A stretch of 49,284 nucleotides of DNA from positions 1 through 49,284 of the IMG/VR virus record IMGVR_UViG_3300035701_000054, one strand, 5' to 3'. Numbering within the stretch: the first letter of the stretch is position 1; every line of letters begins with the position of its first letter. This document shows positions 16,195-22,491 of this stretch, in pieces. Made by a program: the position numbers and the translations under genes. The notes under the pieces were generated by a model that did not search any database, had not been told where the DNA came from, and saw only the letters and a list, made by a program, of their open reading frames with translations. Origin of the DNA: a virus.

Positions 16195-16354
16195 AATCTC
16201 GAGGCTTTCTTCTTTCGGCGCCGCACTTGTTACACTTAGCGACCATTTTTATCTTGCCATCAAATTTAGCGAGCATCCTCACTTCGCCGCCACACTCACA
16301 ATAAATTTTTTGATCAAGTACTTTTTTGCCAGCGTTCTTAGATTTTCCAGCCAT
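16178..16354 (-). CDS. Zinc-ribbon protein (58 aa)
   Basis: The minus-strand frame encodes MAGKSKNAGKKVLDQKIYCE, then C-x-C (CEC) and later CNKC, a four-Cys zinc ribbon with a basic N-terminus. Upstream TAGGCGG is a modest ribosome-binding site. It is the last of three minus-strand genes in the island at 16.2-17.2 kb. The function is unknown; small zinc ribbons in phages often bind nucleic acid or host polymerase. Confidence 0.65.
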   Translation of the reverse strand: MAGKSKNAGKKVLDQKIYCECGGEVRMLAKFDGKIKMVAKCNKCGAERRKPRDFKKGL

Positions 16355-16408
16355 ATAAAATCCGCCTATTTCATTTTTGTTTAAAACATATTTACTTATC
16401 TTATAGTA

Positions 16409-16428
16409 AGGGAGCTGAAGAGCTCCCT
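16409..16428 (-). terminator. Hairpin between minus-strand genes
   Basis: AGGGAGCT/AGCTCCCT with a GAAG loop lies downstream of the 16435-16893 gene and upstream of the 16178-16354 gene. The T-run is short, so it may attenuate rather than terminate. Confidence 0.5.
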
Positions 16429-16434
16429 TTGAAA

Positions 16435-16893
16435 TTACTCTTCTTCATCAATAAGTTCTTTCTTTAACTTAAGACGTGGCTCAATCTTTGCAAATTGACC
16501 TTTTTCTGAAAAGATAAATTCAATCTCATTTTTTCTGACTTTCTTTTTCATTTCGGGTGTGAGGTCTAATTCTAGCATCGCTTTCTCTTTGTCAGCAGCG
16601 ATGACATCTTTTTTTATTATGACCTCACACTCTTTTTTGTCAATCACGTAAATTTCAAAAATCTTCATGATATTTTCCTCCTTTTGTTTGTATAATTTTC
16701 TTACTGCATCGTGAATTTTTTTAAGCTCTTCTGTTTGAGGCTGTATATATGGCGTTATCACTGTAGTCAATGGTACAGGCGTCCACGGCACTGAATAATC
16801 TGACCACGAATCTACTGCTGTTGTCTCCGAAGTTGTCACAGTCATCGTATGAATTGTGTTCGCATATGACTGATCGTTGTTATTATAATTCAC
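16435..16893 (-). CDS. Unknown minus-strand protein with a possible internal start
   Basis: The 152-residue protein starts at GTG with AAGGAGG 7 nt upstream. The N-terminal half is Thr/Pro/Tyr-rich (YSVPWTPVPLTTVITPYIQP) followed by a helical segment. At codon 76 there is an in-frame ATG (nt 16668) with its own AGGAGG 8 nt upstream, which would give a separate 77-residue C-terminal product starting MKIFEIYVIDKKE. Both starts look usable, so the locus may make a long and a short form. The C-terminal part is highly charged. The function is unknown. Confidence 0.6.
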   Translation of the reverse strand: MNYNNNDQSYANTIHTMTVTTSETTAVDSWSDYSVPWTPVPLTTVITPYIQPQTEELKKIHDAVRKLYKQKEENIMKIFEIYVIDKKECEVIIKKDVIAADKEKAMLELDLTPEMKKKVRKNEIEFIFSEKGQFAKIEPRLKLKKELIDEEE

Positions 16894-16903
16894 TCGTTCC
16901 TCC

Positions 16904-17230
16904 TTATTCTATTATTATATCTTTTGCTGTTGTAGTATTGCAAGCTAAAATAGTAGCGTCTGTAGAGGCAGCATTAGACGTATTAGTAAATGAAACATTA
17001 TTGACTTGAACATATCCACTATCTATATTCATATTCCATTGATCTAAATTAAAATTAAAACTCCTTACATCAGCACTTGAATATATTTTGGGATATTCGC
17101 TAGTAAGATTTTTCAATCTCCATTTCATATAATCTTCGAGTTCTTGTGAAGCTCTGCCTTTGAATTTTTCTTTGAATTTATTCCATACATCTGGATCGAT
17201 AGAAACACCGGCTTGAATTTTGGGCGCCAT
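16904..17230 (-). CDS. Possible ribbon-helix-helix-like protein
   Basis: The 108-residue protein starts MAPKIQAGVSIDPDVWNKFK and continues with a second helix, SQELEDYMKWRL. A short strand and two helices of this type are seen in Arc/MetJ-like DNA-binding proteins. The C-terminal half is Asn/Ser/Thr-rich and beta-like, which is unusual for a repressor. GGAGGTT at 17234-17240 fixes ATG 17230. It is the first gene of the minus-strand island, facing away from the tail module, so a regulatory role is possible but inferred. Confidence 0.5.
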   Translation of the reverse strand: MAPKIQAGVSIDPDVWNKFKEKFKGRASQELEDYMKWRLKNLTSEYPKIYSSADVRSFNFNLDQWNMNIDSGYVQVNNVSFTNTSNAASTDATILACNTTTAKDIIIE

Positions 17231-17405
17231 AAATAACCTCCACAATCAATATATACCACCTGTATATATCTTATGAAAATTGAAGAAAAATTCTTCATCT
17301 TTCAAAAAAATTTTAGAAGAGTAAGGAGAGTTCATGTAGAAACTAATAAGCACTCTTCTCATCACAAGATAAATAAAAATCTCATGAAGAGAGGAGATGT
17401 TTAAT
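17231..17405. promoter_or_regulatory. Divergent intergenic region
   Basis: This is the only head-to-head gene boundary in the window. It should hold promoters for both directions. On the + side a CAAGATAAAT motif (17365-17374) and AGGAG (17392-17396) precede the ATG at 17406. No convincing sigma-70 -35/-10 pair can be assigned by eye. Confidence 0.45.
17365..17374 (+). promoter_or_regulatory. CAAGATAAAT motif
   Basis: A member of the recurrent AAGATAAA set, 31 nt upstream of the first gene of the tail module and extended to AAGATAAATA, the closest match to the T4 late promoter core. Confidence 0.35.
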
Positions 17406-18041
17406 ATGAGTAAAAAAATTAGTCAATTAAATACTGCTACGACTCCAGTTGAAACTGATATATTTCCTGTGGTCAACTCGGGTGAAACAAAGAAATTAAC
17501 ATTGGGAGCTTTATTAGCTGTACCCCACTCAACTAATTTAGTATATGAAGATATTAATTTCGTTATGCATAAAGGCTTACAAGACTCTGGCAGTAAACCA
17601 GATTACGACTATACTAATGTTGGCTTGCTATTCGATTCGGCAGCAACTGAGTCAGTTTTTGTTACAACTAAGATGCCACATTCATGGGCTGAGGGTACTA
17701 ATATAATTCCTCAAGTACATTGGGTTCAAGGTGCTTCAGGTGTTGTAGTATGGCAATTGCAATACAAATGGACGAATAGAAATGAATTAGTCGCTGGAGC
17801 TTTTACAACCATCACAGCATCAACTACAGACTATACATGGAGCGCTGGTAATTTGCACCAGATAACTAAATTCGCTGCTTTGTCCGGTACTGGAAAAACT
17901 GTAGGGAGCTTCTTACAAATTATACTCAGCAGACTGGGTGGCGACGGTAGCGACTCTTATGCTGGAGATGCACTAACAATACAATTTAGCTTACGAATTC
18001 AATTAGATGCAATAGGAACTAGACAGGAGTACATTAAGTAA
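17406..18041 (+). CDS. Virion structural protein
   Basis: The 211-residue protein begins MSKKISQLNTATTPVETDIF and continues PVVNSGETKKLT, an N-terminal signature common in phage tail, fibre and appendage proteins. The rest is beta-rich with many Thr, Ser and Gly. ATG 17406 has AGGAG 9 nt upstream; ATG 17397 is too close to that site. It is joined to the neck gene (TAATG). A head-fibre or neck-fibre role is inferred. Confidence 0.6.
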   Translation: MSKKISQLNTATTPVETDIFPVVNSGETKKLTLGALLAVPHSTNLVYEDINFVMHKGLQDSGSKPDYDYTNVGLLFDSAATESVFVTTKMPHSWAEGTNIIPQVHWVQGASGVVVWQLQYKWTNRNELVAGAFTTITASTTDYTWSAGNLHQITKFAALSGTGKTVGSFLQIILSRLGGDGSDSYAGDALTIQFSLRIQLDAIGTRQEYIK

Positions 18042-18862
18042 TGGAATACTATGTCCCCCTTATAACAGAGAATGGGGAGTTCTTTCTTACTGAATTTGAC
18101 GATCAACTGACGACAGAAGAAGCGCTTCCTGTTTCAGATCAGAATATTATAACGCCGGGTGGAGCTTATAACTCTATAAAGAACTTTGTCATGCGACGTC
18201 TGGGTTATCCCAGAATCAAAATATATATGGCAGAAGAAGAGCTAGATGATTGCGTCTGGCTTGCAATTAATAGATACTTTGAATATAAAGACGTCAAAAT
18301 GAGTACAGCTTATATTCCTGGGATGGCAGGAGTTAGCAATTATGAAATTCCAGCAGGAATAGTTCCAGAGTTAATTCATGAAGTCATATTCAAACCAACA
18401 GATCCTTTAATGTCTATGACCGGAGTCATGCAAGACGTTTATATCCTGTATTATTTACAGAACGCAGGTGGAGCCTCAAACTTTATTGTAGATTATTGGC
18501 TAACCTTAACTAGTTATAAAGAATATACTCGAGTTCTTGGAAATCAACCACACTGGGAGATTGTAGACGAAAAGTTATTCTTGGATCCGCGACCGTCAGT
18601 AGATTTCACAATAGGGATTCGGTACTCCGAATTACCTAGTGAAGTTGTTATAGAAAATATCAGGTGGATTAAAGAATATACATTAGCACAAGCAAAACTT
18701 GTAGAGGGCGAAATCAGATCTAAGTTTAGTTCATTTAGCGCAGGCTCTGGAGAAATTAGCTTAAATGGAGATGCTCTATTAAGTGCAGGAAACCAAGAAA
18801 TCCAAAAGCTTGAAGACGAACTATTCAGCAAGCAGATTCCCCTCGGTTTTATCGTCGGGTAG
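18041..18862 (+). CDS. gp13: Neck protein (gp13-like)
   Basis: The 273-residue protein carries features of the T4 gp13 head-completion family: an N-terminal region with DCVWLAINRYFEYKD, a central beta domain, and the C-terminal helix IRWIKEYTLAQAKLVEGEIR followed by SKF, then ISLNGDALLSAGNQEIQKLE. In T4, gp13 and gp14 cap the filled head and form the site where the tail attaches. The order neck, tail terminator, sheath, tube downstream supports the call. Confidence 0.75.
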   Translation: MEYYVPLITENGEFFLTEFDDQLTTEEALPVSDQNIITPGGAYNSIKNFVMRRLGYPRIKIYMAEEELDDCVWLAINRYFEYKDVKMSTAYIPGMAGVSNYEIPAGIVPELIHEVIFKPTDPLMSMTGVMQDVYILYYLQNAGGASNFIVDYWLTLTSYKEYTRVLGNQPHWEIVDEKLFLDPRPSVDFTIGIRYSELPSEVVIENIRWIKEYTLAQAKLVEGEIRSKFSSFSAGSGEISLNGDALLSAGNQEIQKLEDELFSKQIPLGFIVG

Positions 18863-19019
18863 AGTTATTTTCTAAACACTCTAGCAACATTATAACAAAA
18901 ACAGTAGTTTAAGAAAACGTGATATAACTAAACGAAAAGAAGTTCTCGAAGAATATCCCAACTATGAATATTGGTTTATCAAAGAAGATACAATGCAAAT
19001 AGATAAAATTACAAGATAA
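18863..19019 (+). pseudogene. Orphan protein-like reading frame without a start codon
   Basis: The frame ending at TAA 19017-19019 reads RDITKRKEVLEEYPNYEYWF and then IKEDTMQIDKITR, which looks like genuine protein. The open frame begins near the neck-gene stop but contains no ATG, GTG or TTG early enough to include this part. It may be a remnant of a small gene or start at an unusual codon such as ATT. Otherwise the stretch holds nothing I recognise. Confidence 0.35.
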
Positions 19020-19023
19020 TCTT

Positions 19024-19278
19024 ATGATGTATTTTGGTTGGGGCGGCAAAGAAGAAGGAAAATTGAATTTCTTAGTTCAAGAGATTGAACACCTCAAAGG
19101 AGTTAGCCCATATCATCCTGGGTGGAGAGTGGCGGACACAGGAAAAACAATATATTCTAGTTATGGGCCAAGATCTCTTATTTTCGATAGAGACATTGAG
19201 ATGAATAAACTAAATATTTTTAATACTATCGAAGAGGCGATGCAAGAAGCTATAAAAGGACTATTTCGTGAAACTTGA
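19024..19278 (+). CDS. Small unknown protein
   Basis: The 84-residue protein starts with two Met codons and has a Gly/Tyr-rich N-terminal half and a helical C-terminus. It overlaps the next gene by 11 nt. It is one of a cluster of small genes lying between gp13 and the gp14-like gene. Confidence 0.55.
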   Translation: MMYFGWGGKEEGKLNFLVQEIEHLKGVSPYHPGWRVADTGKTIYSSYGPRSLIFDRDIEMNKLNIFNTIEEAMQEAIKGLFRET

Positions 19279-19579
19279 TACGCTAAAAGATTTGAAGCCA
19301 GGAATGTGGATTTATAATCCAAGTGATTATCTTGCAGCTGTAGATATTCGCAGATATTGGTTTATAGAAAAAGTTGAAAAAGATAAGATAGCTTATATTT
19401 ATTTTGGTATTAATAGAAGTAAAGAAAACAGTTTAATGATACGCCGTAGCGGCAGTAATTTTAGTCTCATGGGTTTAGAAAGATTAACAAAAAGCAGAGC
19501 TACTACGTTCAAGAAAACGTTAATGGATAAGATCTTTAAGGGAAAATTACGAGTAATATATAGAAGAACCTCTGAATGA
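19268..19579 (+). CDS. Small unknown protein, probable paralog of the next gene
   Basis: The 103-residue basic protein starts at GTG and opens with LKDLKPGMWIYNP. The general layout (short Gly turn, beta strands with YWFIEKVEKDKI, then SLMGLERL and a helical tail) parallels the next gene, which suggests an old duplication. The function is unknown. Confidence 0.55.
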   Translation: MKLDTLKDLKPGMWIYNPSDYLAAVDIRRYWFIEKVEKDKIAYIYFGINRSKENSLMIRRSGSNFSLMGLERLTKSRATTFKKTLMDKIFKGKLRVIYRRTSE

Positions 19580-19588
19580 AGAACATCT

Positions 19589-19930
19589 ATGAAATTTGAA
19601 AATTTAAGAAAGGGTCAAATAATACACGTCGAAGTAAAAGGACAATGGAATGAATTCTTCTTGATACTTTCTAAACCAATACTTTCTAAATTAAAGAATA
19701 AAGTGTTCCCGGCACTATCATATGATTTTAGCGGAATAAAAGCCCGGGCTGCTAGATTTTCTATCATGGGTGAAGAAGAATGGAGAGTTCATTTTGGTAA
19801 TGCTGAATTCGCCACCGAGAAAGAAAAACAAAAATTAGAAAATATGAATTGGTTGAGCTTTTTTATAAAAAATATTTTTGATGATCCTGAAGATTGGAAA
19901 TCCTTTATGTATTGGCGTAAAAGAATATGA
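19589..19930 (+). CDS. Small unknown protein, probable paralog of the previous gene
   Basis: The 113-residue protein opens MKFENLRKGQIIHVEVKGQW and has FSIMGEEEW near the middle and a helical C-terminus, aligning loosely with the preceding protein. It overlaps the next gene by an ATGA. The function is unknown. Confidence 0.55.
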   Translation: MKFENLRKGQIIHVEVKGQWNEFFLILSKPILSKLKNKVFPALSYDFSGIKARAARFSIMGEEEWRVHFGNAEFATEKEKQKLENMNWLSFFIKNIFDDPEDWKSFMYWRKRI

Positions 19931-20187
19931 AACTAAAACAAGCAGTAATGAAAACAGAGCAACTACCTGAACAACCAAAACCAGGAAGCAAAGGCGACAA
20001 GAGTAGGATTGGTGATTGGATTCGATTGCTTAAAAAAGGTGATTCTCTTGGTATTACTTACGCTGTTAATAAAGTACCAAGATTAGAAATTCAAAATTGG
20101 ATTGATAAGCTTAGTCGGTACAAGTATAAAAAACATCCTGGTACTGAAGTGGCTATCAGCAAACTCAAATGGAGAAGGGGATACTAA
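19927..20187 (+). CDS. Small unknown basic protein
   Basis: The 86-residue protein is Lys-rich, with a disordered N-terminus (QLPEQPKPGSKGDKSR) and a helical C-terminal half containing NWIDKLSRYKYKKHPG. Its stop overlaps the start of the zinc-ribbon gene. A DNA-binding role is possible from charge only. Confidence 0.55.
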   Translation: MKLKQAVMKTEQLPEQPKPGSKGDKSRIGDWIRLLKKGDSLGITYAVNKVPRLEIQNWIDKLSRYKYKKHPGTEVAISKLKWRRGY

Positions 20188-20345
20188 TGAACTTAAAAGA
20201 ATTGATAGATGGGTTAGTAGAAGATAAGAAGTCTGGCACATTCAAATGCCCACACTGTGGAGGCAAAGTCCTCAAGAACACGGGCTATTGTGTAAAGTGC
20301 AAAAAGAAAGTTGAATCAGGCAAAGCAGAAGGCGATGAAAACTAA
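20187..20345 (+). CDS. Zinc-ribbon protein (52 aa)
   Basis: The protein has a short helix, then FKCPHCGGKV and YCVKCKKKV, a classic C-x2-C/C-x2-C zinc ribbon. GGAGAAGGGG upstream and a TAATG overlap support the start. It overlaps the next gene by 11 nt. Confidence 0.7.
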   Translation: MNLKELIDGLVEDKKSGTFKCPHCGGKVLKNTGYCVKCKKKVESGKAEGDEN

Positions 20346-20601
20346 ACCAGAAGAAATTGTTGGTAAATGGATTAGCAATCTTAGGGGTGAGCCTAGAAAC
20401 TATCAGTTTATTTTGAATGCAAAAAGTCATGTAGCAGCTGATGTAGAGATTAGTTATATCCAATTAAAACCAAGTGGTAAGATTCAGATTATAGAGTGTG
20501 GCCTATATAACTATAAAACTATAGGTGGGCCCATCAAGAGCGGAATAGATTTAGACTTTGTTAATAAGAAACTTGTCGGGGCAATCTTCAGACACTTTTA
20601 G
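20335..20601 (+). CDS. Small unknown protein
   Basis: The 88-residue protein begins MKTKPEEIVGKWISNLRGEP. ATG 20335 is preferred over the upstream in-frame TTG at 20311 because AGAAGG lies 7 nt before it. No motif is recognised. Confidence 0.55.
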   Translation: MKTKPEEIVGKWISNLRGEPRNYQFILNAKSHVAADVEISYIQLKPSGKIQIIECGLYNYKTIGGPIKSGIDLDFVNKKLVGAIFRHF

Positions 20602-20602
20602 A

Positions 20603-20613
20603 GAAAGATAAAC
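20603..20613 (+). promoter_or_regulatory. GAAAGATAAAC motif
   Basis: A member of the recurrent AAGATAAA set, ending 2 nt before the ATG of the gp14-like gene, as at 12086-12096. Confidence 0.3.
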
Positions 20614-20615
20614 TT

Positions 20616-21131
20616 ATGCCAATATATGAATTCGAATTATACGAAGAGGGCGCTAAGATTGAGATGAACCTCTTCAACGAAGTTGATCAAGAAAAGATCA
20701 AAATCGAAGGTGCACCTTTTACGATTTGGAAATTTGATCTAGAAGCAACTAGACTCACAAACGATTCTATTCCCGATGACGGAATTGATTTGAATACTTT
20801 ATATGGTGAAGCACTTCCTGAGAATATGGTATTCGCAGGACCTTATGGTCCAATTAAAGGAAGTTTCTTAGAGCCTACATGGACTCAAGAGTTAAGAGCT
20901 TTTGGTATTTCTGAACCTGAAGAAATCAATATCAAATTCAATAAAACTCAAATAATAGATTTACTCGGTAGACCCTTTATGATTGGGGACATAATCAGGT
21001 CTCATAGGGGTAAGTATTATATAGTGGAAGACTCTTATGTCAGTGAAGAAACTCCCCTCTGGGAATATATTCATATAAATGTGATCGGTAGAAAAGTTGA
21101 TTATTCTCAACTAGTTTTGCCAGGAGCTTAA
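20616..21131 (+). CDS. gp14: Probable neck/head-tail connector protein (gp14-like)
   Basis: The 171-residue protein has an N-terminal beta region, a middle segment YGEALPENMVFAGPYGPIKG, and a C-terminal part GRPFMIGDIIRSHRGKYYIV followed by WEYIHINVIGRKVDY. The late sequence pattern (a boundary-defining strand, a GDII turn, a VED loop and a terminal strand) resembles gp14 of T4-like phages. It lies between gp13-like and gp15-like genes, which supports a neck role. It is shorter than T4 gp14 (256 aa), so the call is moderate. Confidence 0.5.
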   Translation: MPIYEFELYEEGAKIEMNLFNEVDQEKIKIEGAPFTIWKFDLEATRLTNDSIPDDGIDLNTLYGEALPENMVFAGPYGPIKGSFLEPTWTQELRAFGISEPEEINIKFNKTQIIDLLGRPFMIGDIIRSHRGKYYIVEDSYVSEETPLWEYIHINVIGRKVDYSQLVLPGA

Positions 21132-21593
21132 ATGCCACAAAAAGTTCACGAAGTTAAAATAAAAATTCAGGGCTCTAAAGATTATTTGAAAGCCATTAAG
21201 AAAAATCTTAATCAGATTTTTACTGATGAAGTTAGTCCTGAAATGTACGAAGGAATAAGAGACATCTTTCTTTATAGGAAGATGCCAATGGGTTTTACTA
21301 AAAAAATAGATGTGTTCATGGCAAGTCATGCTGGATTATTCTCAGCTTCTATTGTAAGAAATGTTAAAGCTAGTGTTATTAATTATGGGAATTCAAAAAC
21401 TTACGCAGTAGTAGATCAACCAAAAAAGATACCAGAACTAGTGTTATCGTTAGCAGTCACAAAAGAAGTTGCAGATAAATTTGAGCAAGCTAATAAAGAT
21501 GAAGAAGCTATATTCAAACTTGTTACGAAGTTAGATGAAGCAACGACTAAGAGAATATTTGATGAAGCTCTAAAAGAGATGGGAAAGAAATAA
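21132..21593 (+). CDS. Unknown protein of neck/tail module
   Basis: The 153-residue basic protein starts directly after the previous stop. It has alternating helices with KEVADKFEQANKDEEAIFKL near the C-terminus. No motif is recognised. Position between gp14-like and gp15-like genes suggests a tail-completion or assembly role. Confidence 0.55.
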   Translation: MPQKVHEVKIKIQGSKDYLKAIKKNLNQIFTDEVSPEMYEGIRDIFLYRKMPMGFTKKIDVFMASHAGLFSASIVRNVKASVINYGNSKTYAVVDQPKKIPELVLSLAVTKEVADKFEQANKDEEAIFKLVTKLDEATTKRIFDEALKEMGKK

Positions 21594-22288
21594 TGTATAA
21601 TGTATTTCCAATATTTGCTGAATACAGTTTTTTTATAAAGAAGTGGCTTGAGACTCTTATGAAGCTACCTAGAATAGATGCACTCGGTAAAAGTATTCCC
21701 GTGGTATATAGTTCACCGCGAAGAGCTTTTGCTTTAGGAAGCTCTGAAGATACAGCAGGAGGTCCTGGTGGAGAACCATTATATGCTCCTCCGAACGAGG
21801 GCAATAACTGGTTGCCGATCATGACTTTTCGATTAAACGCAATCACACCAGTGTTAGGAAAAACTGTGCCCTATGAACACGTTTTGGTCCAACAAGTGAA
21901 AGATAATAATAACAACGTTACGGGATATTTGAAAAGCAAGCCGATGCAAGTTTATGAAGTAGGATACATCGGAACGTTGTATGCTGGTCTGATGCAAGAC
22001 GCAGACATTCTAGTCTATAAATTCTTAACTGAATTTAGGCCGAATGCTTATCTTTGGATCGGACCTTGTTCTGAAGCTGGCGATAACACAAAGGGAGTTT
22101 GGGCTCATATGGTTCTTGAGGGCATCGCTGATGCAACAGACTATGAACCGATGGACATAGGAGAAAGGGTAGTAAGAAAAGATTTCAGTTGGAAAATCAC
22201 TGATGCATTCGTCCCGACTTCGGAAGGTGTATTAACAGACGATATAGTAGAACAAATTTATACAGACTATTATAAAATAGAGAATTGA
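21593..22288 (+). CDS. gp15: Tail sheath terminator (gp15-like)
   Basis: The 231-residue protein shows the gp15 pattern: an N-terminal helix, a beta core with IPVVYSSPRRAFAL and TFRLNAITPVLGKT, then PMQVYEVGYIGTLYAGLMQD, a long helix DILVYKFLTEFRP, and DFSWKITDAFVP. T4 gp15 caps the tube and sheath and joins the tail to the neck. It precedes the sheath gene. The start overlaps the previous stop (TAATG). Confidence 0.72.
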   Translation: MYNVFPIFAEYSFFIKKWLETLMKLPRIDALGKSIPVVYSSPRRAFALGSSEDTAGGPGGEPLYAPPNEGNNWLPIMTFRLNAITPVLGKTVPYEHVLVQQVKDNNNNVTGYLKSKPMQVYEVGYIGTLYAGLMQDADILVYKFLTEFRPNAYLWIGPCSEAGDNTKGVWAHMVLEGIADATDYEPMDIGERVVRKDFSWKITDAFVPTSEGVLTDDIVEQIYTDYYKIEN

Positions 22289-22293
22289 TAAAA

Positions 22294-22479
22294 ATGAAGT
22301 ATTTAGTAAAAAATAAAACAACAAAAAACATTGCACTATTAATTAATGGCTCTACAGATTTCCTTTATCCAAAGGGCGATTTAAAAAATAGAGACCGCAA
22401 AATTGTGGAGATATTAACTCCACAACTCAAAAATATTAAAAACTTGAAATTTATACAAATTTCTAAGGTAGAAGATTAA
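22294..22479 (+). CDS. Small unknown protein
   Basis: The 61-residue basic protein starts at ATG 22294, just after the gp15-like stop. It contains VKNKTTKNIALLINGS and LKNLKFIQISKVED-like segments. Small proteins of this kind before sheath genes are common in T4-like genomes; the function is unknown. Confidence 0.5.
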   Translation: MKYLVKNKTTKNIALLINGSTDFLYPKGDLKNRDRKIVEILTPQLKNIKNLKFIQISKVED

Positions 22480-22491
22480 GGAGGCTGATTA

